Part shown: in pieces, positions 54,187 to 62,627 of the stretch
Layout: the number at the start of each line of letters is the position of its first letter
Numbering within the stretch: the stretch's first letter is position 1
Source: Sporosalibacterium faouarense
GTDB lineage: Bacteria; Bacillota; Clostridia; Tissierellales; VENL01
Assembly (NCBI RefSeq): GCF_016765695.1
Contig: NZ_JAETGO010000048.1
Coordinates: 62,001-126,000, forward strand
DNA: 64,000 bases
Reading direction: 5' to 3'
The notes under the pieces: model-generated
The model's input: only the letters and a program-made list of their open reading frames with translations
Database searches by the model: none
What the model was told of the DNA's origin: nothing
Position numbers and translations under genes: made by a program

Positions 54187-55525
54187 ATTTCCACCTCTCT
54201 TCCCCGTTTAATATGAAAACTGCTATTAATGTAAAGCCCACTGCCATAGCTAAAAGTACTATTAAGTAAATCAGAATATCATTCATTCCACTTCCTAACA
54301 TTACTTTTTGGTATAGCTTTAAAGTCAATCCATTAGGTACAAAGTTGCTTAATGGTTTAATAAAACTAGGTAACACATCGACTGGCATAAATGAACCACC
54401 AAAAATTGCAAATATAAAAATGAATCCTTGGAATACATCGGCCATCTTATAGTTTCCAATTCTATAAGATACAGCTGCAAGCACTGTTCCTAAACCAGAC
54501 ATCGTAAATCCTGCACAAAGGGTTATTAATACAACTAAACTTGGATTACCCCATTCTACCCCTAGAACAACAGCTGAATAAGCGATCATTATGCCAATCT
54601 GTAACAGTGCAAAGACTAAAATTGTACAAAATTTTCCTATTACTATCTTTGACTTCTGTGTTCCAGCTATAGCCATTCTCTGATATGTCAGATTATCCTT
54701 TTCTTCCAGAAGAAGCTTTGCTCCTTCTCCTGCTACAAATAATATAAACATTGAAGTTATGGCTATAGTATAGTATTGAAATCCTGATAAAGGCTCATTT
54801 TTATTTACATTGACTTCCTTTAAAGCTATACTTGATGAGTCTAATATATCACTCATACTTTCCATTATCATATCCATTTTATTAAGGGCCTCAAGTTGAA
54901 AGCCATTTTCCATCATCGTTTCTATAAAAACGTTTTTGCCAATAACCATTGTGGAAACTTTATCAGTAAAGCCCTTGAAAATACCTTCTACTATTTGATT
55001 ATCTATATATCCTTCAGGATGTTCCAAAATTTGAATACTCACTTCATTCCTAAAGGGCGTAGCAAAATTAGTATACATATCAAAGGCAAAGTTTTCTGGA
55101 AATATAACTATAGCTGAAATCTCATCATTACTCAATAAATCTTTGGCTGAATCTAAATTAGTTACTCTATATTCAATAATTTCCTTGATTTCTTCGTTTT
55201 TAAGAAATTCATTGAAAATTATTTCTTCCATACTAAAATCCTTTAAATTTTCACTAATATCTTTAATATTTTCTTGGTCTATCCCTTGAAAAACCGTGTT
55301 ATTTTTCAAACTTTCAACAAACATTTCAGCTTCCTCAACTTCATTGTATTCCTTAACTATAGCTATTTGTATTTTGTCAGTATTATCCTGACCTCCAAAT
55401 ACATTTCCAAGGGCTGAACCTAAAATAGTTATAAGAATTATAGGCATTATTATCATTATACCAATAGTCTTCTTATCCCTAAGCAAAACCCTTAAATCCT
55501 TAATTATTATATCTATTACTCTCAT
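54143..55525 (-). CDS. ABC-2 permease, first subunit (LnrM-like)
   Basis: A 460-residue membrane protein with the same plan: N-terminal helix (TIGIMIIMPIILITILGSAL), a big outer domain (about 45-255) and five or six helices (SMFILFVAGEGAKLLLEEKDNLTYQRMAIAGTQKSK, GGSFMPVDVLPSFI; key text only). It is longer than the B. subtilis relatives by about 70 residues, all in the outer domain. GGGGGG precedes the ATG. It is paired with the other permease and the ATPase. Confidence 0.9.
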   Translation of the reverse strand: MRVIDIIIKDLRVLLRDKKTIGIMIIMPIILITILGSALGNVFGGQDNTDKIQIAIVKEYNEVEEAEMFVESLKNNTVFQGIDQENIKDISENLKDFSMEEIIFNEFLKNEEIKEIIEYRVTNLDSAKDLLSNDEISAIVIFPENFAFDMYTNFATPFRNEVSIQILEHPEGYIDNQIVEGIFKGFTDKVSTMVIGKNVFIETMMENGFQLEALNKMDMIMESMSDILDSSSIALKEVNVNKNEPLSGFQYYTIAITSMFILFVAGEGAKLLLEEKDNLTYQRMAIAGTQKSKIVIGKFCTILVFALLQIGIMIAYSAVVLGVEWGNPSLVVLITLCAGFTMSGLGTVLAAVSYRIGNYKMADVFQGFIFIFAIFGGSFMPVDVLPSFIKPLSNFVPNGLTLKLYQKVMLGSGMNDILIYLIVLLAMAVGFTLIAVFILNGEERWKYVKYNNAKTSKIKS

Positions 55526-55537
55526 CAAAACACCCCC

Positions 55538-56473
55538 CTAATCTCTTAATGCTCTACCGGTTAGATGTAAAAATACAGCCTCAAGATTAGGTTTTTTAAT
55601 ATCTATTGATAGAATACTATTTTCTGTTTCAGATGATTTTGCAATTAAGTCTTTGAATATATCTTCACCATTTTGAGTAGTAAGGATTATTTCATCATCA
55701 TGAACATCTACGTTTTCAATATAATCAATTGAATTAATTCTATCTATTAAATTATCTGATATTTTATCAAACCTCAAATTAATCTTTTTCTTGCCTTTAA
55801 CGATTTCTAACAGTTCTTCTTGAGTTCCAGAGGCTATTATATTCCCTTTATCCATTATACTAACTCTAGTGCAAAGATACTCTACTTCTTCCATATAATG
55901 GCTAGTGTAGATTATTGTCATGCCTTTTTTATTTAACTCAAGAACTGTATCTAATATATGATTTCTTGATTGAGGGTCTATACCAACTGTGGGCTCATCC
56001 ATTATTAATATTTCTGGATTATGAAGTAGAGCAGCACCAATATTTATTCTCCTTTTCATACCTCCAGAATATTTTTCAATCTTATCTTTTAATCTATCTT
56101 TAATACCGATTATTTCAGAAACTTCTTCAATTCTATTAGATAATTCCTTGCCTCTTAATCCATAGGCATGCCCCCAAAACTTAAGATTTTCATATCCAGA
56201 AAGTGTAGGATATAATGCTATTTCTTGAGGAACAACTCCAAGCTTTTGTTGTATTGCACTTGGGTTATCAATTATACTAACATTCTTATACTTTATGTCT
56301 CCTTCATTCGGTTTGAACAATGTTGAAATCATCGATATCGTTGTAGATTTACCTGCTCCATTAGGCCCCAATAAACCAAATACTTCTCCTCTTTCAACTT
56401 TAAAACTTATTCCATCTACAGCTTTAACCTCTTTAAAATACTTTTTAAGATTATTAACCTCTAATAGTGCCAT
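55538..56473 (-). CDS. ABC transporter ATPase (LnrL-like)
   Basis: A 311-residue ATPase. Walker A GPNGAGKST, signature YSGGMKRRINIG, Walker B LIMDEPTVGIDPQSR, switch His in YTSHYMEE. The C-terminal extension has the shape usual for drug and antimicrobial-peptide exporters. The ATG begins right behind the stop codon of the lipoprotein gene (one base between them), with AAAGGGGG as ribosome site; the longer frame overlaps that gene. Confidence 0.94.
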   Translation of the reverse strand: MALLEVNNLKKYFKEVKAVDGISFKVERGEVFGLLGPNGAGKSTTISMISTLFKPNEGDIKYKNVSIIDNPSAIQQKLGVVPQEIALYPTLSGYENLKFWGHAYGLRGKELSNRIEEVSEIIGIKDRLKDKIEKYSGGMKRRINIGAALLHNPEILIMDEPTVGIDPQSRNHILDTVLELNKKGMTIIYTSHYMEEVEYLCTRVSIMDKGNIIASGTQEELLEIVKGKKKINLRFDKISDNLIDRINSIDYIENVDVHDDEIILTTQNGEDIFKDLIAKSSETENSILSIDIKKPNLEAVFLHLTGRALRD

Positions 56474-56474
56474 C

Positions 56475-57464
56475 TCACTTACCCCCTTTTTCATCTTTAA
56501 ATATATCTTCAAACATAAATGGTATGCCTTGATTTATTTCACCTTGTTGCAGTGTGTTATCTTCTGTTAAACTTGGAAAATTAAAGCTTTGTTCTTCTTC
56601 AATATCCCACACATTCGTTATCATATTTATCTCTTGTGATTTGATTTCACCAATTTCTGCATCGGGGTATTCTATTTCCATTGTCATATTTGATTGTACA
56701 ATGCATCCATCTATATCTATATAAACTTGATATTTGAAATCCGTTATATTACTACTACTAATACTTTCTCTAATTTTATTAACAATTTCGTCCAAGGAGA
56801 TAGATTTTTCTTCATAATTTACGAACTTTTCCATCATTCTTGTTAGATTATTATCATCTAACAAGTCATTTATTGTATTATTTACCAATTTTTTTATTTG
56901 TTTATCAGTTAAAGAAATAGAAAATAGTGTTGCTTTTACTTCACCTTCTTCTGTACTTAATAATGACTTTTCGCCAGATACAACATCTTCTTCATTTAAA
57001 ATTCCTATCCAATTATCTTTTATTTTCTGTATAGTATCCTGTGATATTATTTGTTCATTTGCTTCGTCATCTTCTTTTTTTAATAGTCCTTGTAGATTCA
57101 TATACTTACCAATTATAGGCATCTTCATGAAAACTTCATCATTATTCATATAAAAATCAGTATCAAATCCCATTCCACCGAAGTTAGAATAATTATGGGC
57201 AATTACTTTCTTTTTATCTGAATTAAATTGAGATCTGGATTCTAGTACCATTTTTTTGAAATAATTAATATCTTTAATCTCTTCAGGAGTTAATCCATCT
57301 ATGTTAAATTCTTGATTAACAGTTATTTCATAAGATGATTGCCCCCTCATTATCTCATTGGTTTTGTTAACTGCATTCTTGTATGTCGCCATATCTTCTT
57401 CACCACAAGCAACCAAAGAAAGTGCCGTGACTAACACCATCAAGAACATCAATATTCTTTTCAT
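56475..57464 (-). CDS. Lipoprotein of the DUF6612/LppX-like kind
   Basis: A 329-residue exported lipoprotein with lipobox LSLVACG (Cys about 20). The rest is a single beta-rich domain: DFYMNNDEVFMKMPIIGKYM is like the DUF6612 and related LolA/LppX-type folds that carry lipids. Function unknown. It sits between the small PQ-loop gene and the ABC ATPase, and is coupled to the latter, so it may bring a substrate to the exporter or shield it. The start after GGGAGGA is chosen; a longer frame has no signal peptide start. Confidence 0.75.
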   Translation of the reverse strand: MKRILMFLMVLVTALSLVACGEEDMATYKNAVNKTNEIMRGQSSYEITVNQEFNIDGLTPEEIKDINYFKKMVLESRSQFNSDKKKVIAHNYSNFGGMGFDTDFYMNNDEVFMKMPIIGKYMNLQGLLKKEDDEANEQIISQDTIQKIKDNWIGILNEEDVVSGEKSLLSTEEGEVKATLFSISLTDKQIKKLVNNTINDLLDDNNLTRMMEKFVNYEEKSISLDEIVNKIRESISSSNITDFKYQVYIDIDGCIVQSNMTMEIEYPDAEIGEIKSQEINMITNVWDIEEEQSFNFPSLTEDNTLQQGEINQGIPFMFEDIFKDEKGGK

Positions 57465-57702
57465 TCTAAATTCCTCCCTCTTTAAATTTGATTTTAAAAA
57501 CAATTACTTGTTTAAGGAACTTGTATATTAAAAATTTAATCTGTTAATATGCAGTTTCCTATATTTTTTATTTCTTTATACTTATATTTTATATCCGACT
57601 AACAATTATTACATGTAACATATATCACTAATTTTAAATATTTATATGACTTTTTGCATTATATTAATATGATGATTATAATATAATTAATTTAGAGTTA
57701 AT

Positions 57703-57734
57703 AAAAAAGAACAACCAAATTACGGCTGTTCTTT
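57703..57734 (-). terminator. Terminator after the PQ-loop gene
   Basis: AAAGAACAACC and GGCTGTTCTTT with a 7-nt loop, and six T on the minus strand. The lipoprotein-ABC operon therefore has its own promoter within 57465-57702, which is AT-rich and has a short repeat-like segment near 57535-57560. Confidence 0.75.
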
Positions 57735-57739
57735 ACTAG

Positions 57740-58006
57740 CTATCCTTTAATTGCTTTTAACTTACTATTTCGTACATACAACGTTAAATCAGTGCTAACC
57801 ATTAAAAAGTTAAGAATATATAGATAAATTACAGGGTCATAGCTATAAATTAGCTTGTGAAGAATCCCTGCTATATATCCCAATAATAACACAATTAAAA
57901 AAACTGGACTCTTTCCTTCTACTGACCTGGATTTGAAGGACTTATGAATGGAAAAAGGCCATGCTGCACCAAAGCATAAAAGCATTGCAACCTCAAATAT
58001 ACTCAT
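57740..58006 (-). CDS. Small PQ-loop (SemiSWEET-like) membrane protein
   Basis: An 88-residue protein with three helices. The text GAAWPFSIHKSFKSRSVEGKS followed by FLIVLLLGYIAGILHKLIY is like PQ-loop proteins, in which two chains form a sugar or cofactor transporter. The Pro of the first helix is kept. GGAGGG precedes the start. It stands between response regulator 2 and the lipoprotein gene, all on the minus strand. Confidence 0.7.
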   Translation of the reverse strand: MSIFEVAMLLCFGAAWPFSIHKSFKSRSVEGKSPVFLIVLLLGYIAGILHKLIYSYDPVIYLYILNFLMVSTDLTLYVRNSKLKAIKG

Positions 58007-58131
58007 GATTTCCCTCCTAGCAATTTCATCAACTAGTTAATATACTTTTATCTATAAAAGCCTCATCTAACAAAAATATAATCACGAGTTTTATTATAAC
58101 ATAAAGAATATATAAGTTATATTTATTTATC

Positions 58132-58785
58132 CTAATTACAGAGATTGTTTTTAACAGAAAATATAGCTAGTTGAGTCCTATCCCTAAGGTCTAACTTATT
58201 TAAAATATTAGTAATATGATTTTTTATAGTACCTTCACTTAAAAATAACTCCTTTGCTATCTCTTTATTATTCCTTCCTTCTCCTAGAAGCTTACATATA
58301 TCCGTCTCCCTTTCAGTGAGTAATTCCACCTTTTCATCAATACTGTGACCATTATTTCCCTGTGCCATTTTAGAAAATCTATCAATAACCTTTGTGGCAA
58401 CATCTGGCTGAATTAATGCTCCTCCACTATATACGGTTCTTATTGCTTCGGCGATTTTATCTGGTGAAGAATCCTTCAATAAATATCCCGATGCTCCATA
58501 CCTTAAAGCATCATATATAAATTCATCATCATTGAATGTTGTTAATACAATGATTTTTATGTTAGGAAATTCGTTTCTTATTTTTTTCGTTGCTTCAACT
58601 CCATTCATCTTAGGCATCTTTATATCCATCAAGACTACATCAGGCAAATTCCATTTGCAGATATTATAAGCTTCTTCTCCATCAGAGGCTAAGCCACATA
58701 TTTCTAGATCATCTTCATTACCCAATATCATCTTCAAGCCTTCCTTTAAAATCCTCTGATCATCAACTATAGCAATCTTAATCAT
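58132..58785 (-). CDS. NarL/LiaR-type response regulator 2
   Basis: A 217-residue regulator with phospho-Asp in PDVVLMDIKMPKMNG and a LuxR-type end (LTERETDICKLLGEGRNNKEI, GTIKNHITNILNKLDL). It is close to regulator 1, with a shorter linker. It overlaps the kinase 2 gene by 8 nt. AAGGAGG precedes the start. It is the likely regulator of the PQ-loop and ABC units downstream. Confidence 0.94.
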   Translation of the reverse strand: MIKIAIVDDQRILKEGLKMILGNEDDLEICGLASDGEEAYNICKWNLPDVVLMDIKMPKMNGVEATKKIRNEFPNIKIIVLTTFNDDEFIYDALRYGASGYLLKDSSPDKIAEAIRTVYSGGALIQPDVATKVIDRFSKMAQGNNGHSIDEKVELLTERETDICKLLGEGRNNKEIAKELFLSEGTIKNHITNILNKLDLRDRTQLAIFSVKNNLCN

Positions 58786-59986
58786 TATTTTCCCTCCTTA
58801 CTGGAATATATCCACTAATAGTAAAATTTCCATTTGAATATATTTCAATATTGCCATTCAGTGAGGCAACTCTTTCCCTCATTCCTTTTAATCCAAAACC
58901 TTCATGTATATCATTACACCCCAAACCATTATCACTTATGGTAAAGTTTATTTTGTCATTATTATAATATAATTCAATAATAATTTCAGTTGATTTTCCA
59001 TGTCTAATAGAGTTAGTAAGAGCTTCTTGTATTGTTCTGTAAATCACAAGATTTACATTTGGATTGGTATGAAAAACCACGCCTTTTATTTGCAAGTCAA
59101 TTTTAGCTCCCGTTTTCTTAGAGAATTCATCCGCTAATTCCTTAATAGATTCTATACCATTTGTAATTTCCTTTTCTGGAGTTAATGTTTCAACAACTTC
59201 TCTAATCCTTATTAATCCTTCTCTTGCAGATTTTTTCGCTTCTTTAAGTAGCTCTTTTGACTTGCCTACATTATTATCTAAAAGATGATCTGCCATTTCT
59301 ATCTCCATAATAATTCCCGTCATACTATGACCTAAAGTATCATGTATATCTCTTGCAATTCTATTCCTCTCTTCAATAATCGTAAGCTTCTCAATTTCAT
59401 TAGAATACTCCTTCAATCTTTTATGGGTATCTAAAAGTTCTTTATATAATAAGTCTTTTTTATTCTTTTCTTCCCTATGATACTGAGCAAAGGCTGTTAT
59501 TATTAAAACAAATGTACTAATTAAAGTGAAAAAAGCCATTTGAGACATATTAACTAAGTTAGGTATATAATACACTAACATAATATATTTTAATAAAGAC
59601 ACTATTACTGCACTTATTCCAATGATTAAACTACTTTTTCTATTTAAGTTAAATGATATTTCTAACAGTAAAACTATGTAAAAAGAATGAAAAAAATAGT
59701 TTATTTGGAAACGAGAATAATGCTCTAATAAGTAAATTAGTCCTATATCAAATATATACATATACTGAAAAAAGAGCCTTTTGTCTTTGAACATTCTTCT
59801 AATAACACCTAATAATAAATATATAATAAAAATTATTACTAAAGTATATAATCTTTCACCCTTTGCATTTTCAAATGCTATAGCTCCATAAAATAACAAA
59901 CTTAATATAATGATTTTAATCACATTAAATATTTTATTTTTTTCACTAATTGATCCAAAATCTATAAAGCTTATTTTATTATCCAT
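58778..59986 (-). CDS. LiaS/NarX-type sensor histidine kinase 2
   Basis: A 402-residue kinase with about six helices in the N-terminal half (residues 15-175). The phospho-His is in RNRIARDIHDTLGHSMTGII, the ATPase motifs are EALTNSIRHGKS, DNGLGCND and GLKGMRERV. The ATG (MDNKISF) six bases after GAGGT is used; the longer frame begins inside the dispersed repeat copy at 60058. It is coupled to regulator 2. Confidence 0.93.
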   Translation of the reverse strand: MDNKISFIDFGSISEKNKIFNVIKIIILSLLFYGAIAFENAKGERLYTLVIIFIIYLLLGVIRRMFKDKRLFFQYMYIFDIGLIYLLEHYSRFQINYFFHSFYIVLLLEISFNLNRKSSLIIGISAVIVSLLKYIMLVYYIPNLVNMSQMAFFTLISTFVLIITAFAQYHREEKNKKDLLYKELLDTHKRLKEYSNEIEKLTIIEERNRIARDIHDTLGHSMTGIIMEIEMADHLLDNNVGKSKELLKEAKKSAREGLIRIREVVETLTPEKEITNGIESIKELADEFSKKTGAKIDLQIKGVVFHTNPNVNLVIYRTIQEALTNSIRHGKSTEIIIELYYNNDKINFTISDNGLGCNDIHEGFGLKGMRERVASLNGNIEIYSNGNFTISGYIPVRRENND

Positions 59987-60057
59987 TTTTAGACCTCGTT
60001 TCTTATTTACAGTATTAAACCTTCTAAAATTCAAATTTAAACTTATCAAAAACCTAA

Positions 60058-60146
60058 GTTGAGGGAATTGCATATTCACAAATAAAGTATACTTTTGTAA
60101 GATTTAATCTGAATTACGACTTATTCAGTCACTTTTTCTTTAATTG
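60058..60146 (+). repeat. Dispersed intergenic repeat, copy 5
   Basis: Starts TTGAGGGAATTGCATATTCA and ends ACTTATTCAGTCACTTTTTC. The last 37 bases are almost the same as copy 6 (62466-62548). A further half-copy (CTTGCATAAAGTTTTATTAT) lies at 60185-60222. The element overlaps the promoter region of kinase 2. Confidence 0.75.
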
Positions 60147-60284
60147 TAATATTAAAGTGTTTGAATGCTAGAGTCACAATGTTATAATCTTGCATAAAGT
60201 TTTATTATACAATTTTTATATTGAACTCTTACACTTCCACTCCATTAGCTTTATTCTATATTATACTACTAATTCCTCTTATAA

Positions 60285-60327
60285 TAAAAAATAGCTTAGA
60301 ACTGAATTCTTACCAGTCCAAGCTATC
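60285..60327 (-). terminator. Terminator after the anti-sigma gene
   Basis: ATAGCTTGGACTG pairs with CAGTTCTAAGCTAT (one bulge), then TTTTTTATT on the minus strand. The rest of 60147-60420 holds only the half repeat and AT-rich DNA. Confidence 0.7.
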
Positions 60328-60420
60328 TAACATCTATTTATATATTTGATAAAATTATTAAGCTTTATTATTAACCCCTATTATATCTTAACCTTTATAA
60401 TAAGCTATTAATTTCTCTAG

Positions 60421-61866
60421 CTATTTTACTTTTATCTTTATATCTTTTTCTATTATTGCTGGATAATCGTATATTTCTAATATAATTGGATTTTTATATT
60501 CGCATCCTTTTTCTATTTCAAAATACATTTTATTATTATATTCTTCATCTGATATTGAGGTTCCTTCTCCTGGTGAACGGTATTCATTCCCCTCAATATC
60601 AGTAAAGCTACTATTAAACACACCATAATGCTTAATGATACCTTCAAAACCATATCTATACTTTGTTTTCAATCCAAATACTAATGTCATATTACTTCCA
60701 TCATCATATTCCTCGACCCTCTCAAGTATAATATTATCATCTGGAGGGTTAATCATTTGATGCTTATCAAGGTCTATTTTAACATGAACTTTATCTTTAT
60801 CTAATGCTCTAATCCCATCAGTAATAATATAAATTTCACTAGGATTACTAAAGTAATTACTTTGAAGATATAATCTTGTGGTATTTTCATCTATTTCTGA
60901 AGCAGTAATACCATTTGTTATCGTTGACCATTCCTCATTTTCATCAACTATTCTAAGATTTTCAAATCCAAAAATCTCTTTAGTATTATCTTTATCATAT
61001 TCAATATCTAAAGCAATCCTTGTTGGATGTTGAATCAACTGCTTTACAATAATTTTTTGACCACCGATTTCAATTTTTTGATTAACTGAGTATACTTCCT
61101 TTAAACCATTAAATTTTTCTTTATTAATAGGTATCCTTACTTTCCACTCAGAATCTAACATATTTTTCTCTCTTCTTTCTTTAGCTGCTTCTCTAGAAGA
61201 TTCTCCAACCTCTAGATCATTTACAGGATTAGAATCAGGATCTCTTCTCTCCTCAAGCATGTTGACCTTCATTGTAATGGTATCAGGAAGCTCTTCATAT
61301 AAGCTTACGTCTATCTTACCTTTTAGCTCCTTTTCCTCATTCATATTTTTATTTATAAAGTTACTGTATCCATATGATGCCTTTATATCATTAGCCTCTT
61401 CGTCTAGGAAATCTATATTGGTTAGATTTACATATTTGTGGTCTCCCTTATTCTTTATACTAAAGAATACTATCATTCTTGACTCATCTACAATTATATC
61501 TTCAACAGTAAATACTAAACCCTCATGTTCATCAGAAACTCCAACATGCTGAAAAAATTCTTTCTCAACTGCCAACTTTAATCCCTTGTCATAATTTATT
61601 AATTTGACAATATACTCTACCCCAGGGATACTACTCATAATAGATGCAAAGGTAGGCGAAATTCTTATTGATATCAAACAGATTACCAGTAATAATCCAG
61701 CAGCATATCCTACTACTTTTTTTATTGTTTTTTTTCTTTTATAGTTCTTTCCTCTATCCATACCCTTGCTAATGTAATCTTCAATATTATCAGGTATTTC
61801 AGTATCATTATAGCTACTTTTCATTTCCCTTAATTTATCTTCTTCATTATACATTTCAAAATTCAC
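60421..61866 (-). CDS. DUF4179-containing anti-sigma factor
   Basis: A 481-residue single-pass membrane protein. A short cytoplasmic part (1-45) is followed by one helix (VVGYAAGLLLVICLISIRI) and a large outer region with the DUF4179 domain starting at SPTFASIMSSIPGVEYIVKL. The layout fits an anti-sigma protein holding the adjacent ECF sigma factor. The GTG six bases after AGGAG overlaps the sigma gene end by 11 nt, so they are coupled. The signal it senses is unknown. Confidence 0.85.
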   Translation of the reverse strand: MNFEMYNEEDKLREMKSSYNDTEIPDNIEDYISKGMDRGKNYKRKKTIKKVVGYAAGLLLVICLISIRISPTFASIMSSIPGVEYIVKLINYDKGLKLAVEKEFFQHVGVSDEHEGLVFTVEDIIVDESRMIVFFSIKNKGDHKYVNLTNIDFLDEEANDIKASYGYSNFINKNMNEEKELKGKIDVSLYEELPDTITMKVNMLEERRDPDSNPVNDLEVGESSREAAKERREKNMLDSEWKVRIPINKEKFNGLKEVYSVNQKIEIGGQKIIVKQLIQHPTRIALDIEYDKDNTKEIFGFENLRIVDENEEWSTITNGITASEIDENTTRLYLQSNYFSNPSEIYIITDGIRALDKDKVHVKIDLDKHQMINPPDDNIILERVEEYDDGSNMTLVFGLKTKYRYGFEGIIKHYGVFNSSFTDIEGNEYRSPGEGTSISDEEYNNKMYFEIEKGCEYKNPIILEIYDYPAIIEKDIKIKVK

Positions 61867-62368
61867 CATCCTCTCCTAGATATTTTCTTAGACTTGCTAG
61901 TCCCCTACTCAATCTAGTTTTAATAGTTCCTTCAGGACATTTCATAATATCAGCTATCTCACTAATAGTTAAATCTTCAAAATACTTTAAAACAATAACA
62001 TCCTTGTACTTTGGCTTAAGCTTATCCACGGCTGATTCTACAGTAAGTTTTTCAACTCTATCACTGTCTGTGATACCCTCTGAGGATCTATTTAAAGTCA
62101 ATGTTTTCCTTTGTCTTTTTTGCTCATCCACACAATAATTAATAAGTATTCTAATAATCCATGTCTTAAAATATTTTGGTTTCTTAAGTTTACTAATATT
62201 TTTATATGCTCTAAATGTCATCTCTTGAATTGCCTCTAATGAGTCCTCTTTATTCTTAAGATATGAAAATGCTATTCTATATAATTGCTCTTTATTGTCA
62301 TGAATAATGCTATAAAAGGCTTCATCATCCCCCTTTATTGCCTTTTTAACTATTGCTTCACATGCCAT
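61856..62368 (-). CDS. ECF-type sigma-70 factor
   Basis: A 170-residue sigma factor. Region 2 is FYSIIHDNKEQLYRIAFSYL to YFKTWIIRILINYCVDEQKR and region 4 is LKYFEDLTISEIADIMKCPEGTIKTRLSRGL. No region 1 or 3. It is encoded with its DUF4179 anti-sigma partner. GGAAGGAGG precedes the start. Its own -35/-10 target was not identified in the short upstream region. Confidence 0.92.
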   Translation of the reverse strand: MACEAIVKKAIKGDDEAFYSIIHDNKEQLYRIAFSYLKNKEDSLEAIQEMTFRAYKNISKLKKPKYFKTWIIRILINYCVDEQKRQRKTLTLNRSSEGITDSDRVEKLTVESAVDKLKPKYKDVIVLKYFEDLTISEIADIMKCPEGTIKTRLSRGLASLRKYLGEDGEF

Positions 62369-62465
62369 TCTAATCCTCCTTCCAGCAAAAAATTATGTCA
62401 AGTTAGTTTTTCTTTCACTTATTAGACCTATGACCTATCTAAACTGTTTCATTTTTTTGCTAATT

Positions 62466-62548
62466 CAAAAAATATCATATTTACAAATCAAACATGTTTT
62501 TGCAAGATTTCATCTGAGTTGCGACTTATTCAGTCACTTTTTCCTTAA
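62466..62548 (+). repeat. Dispersed intergenic repeat, copy 6
   Basis: ATCATATTTACAAATCAAAC near the left end and GACTTATTCAGTCACTTTTT near the right. It lies about 100 nt upstream of the sigma factor gene, next to the IS1182-type element. Confidence 0.7.
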
Positions 62549-62606
62549 ACTAAATAGTAAAAATTTCTTTAAGAATAATCTAAGTAAAGTATTTATTGCA
62601 ATAAAA

Positions 62607-62627
62607 AGACTGAAGATTAATCTTCAG
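62607..62627. terminator. Hairpin at the edge of the IS1182-type element
   Basis: CTGAAGATTAATCTTCAG, a short perfect palindrome with a run of A before it (T on the minus strand), directly before the presumed IS end. Confidence 0.5.

Noticed and set aside
58778-60079. Longer form of kinase 2 starting at 60079
   Set aside because: The extra 31 residues come from the dispersed repeat and have no ribosome site; a good site lies before the ATG at 59986.
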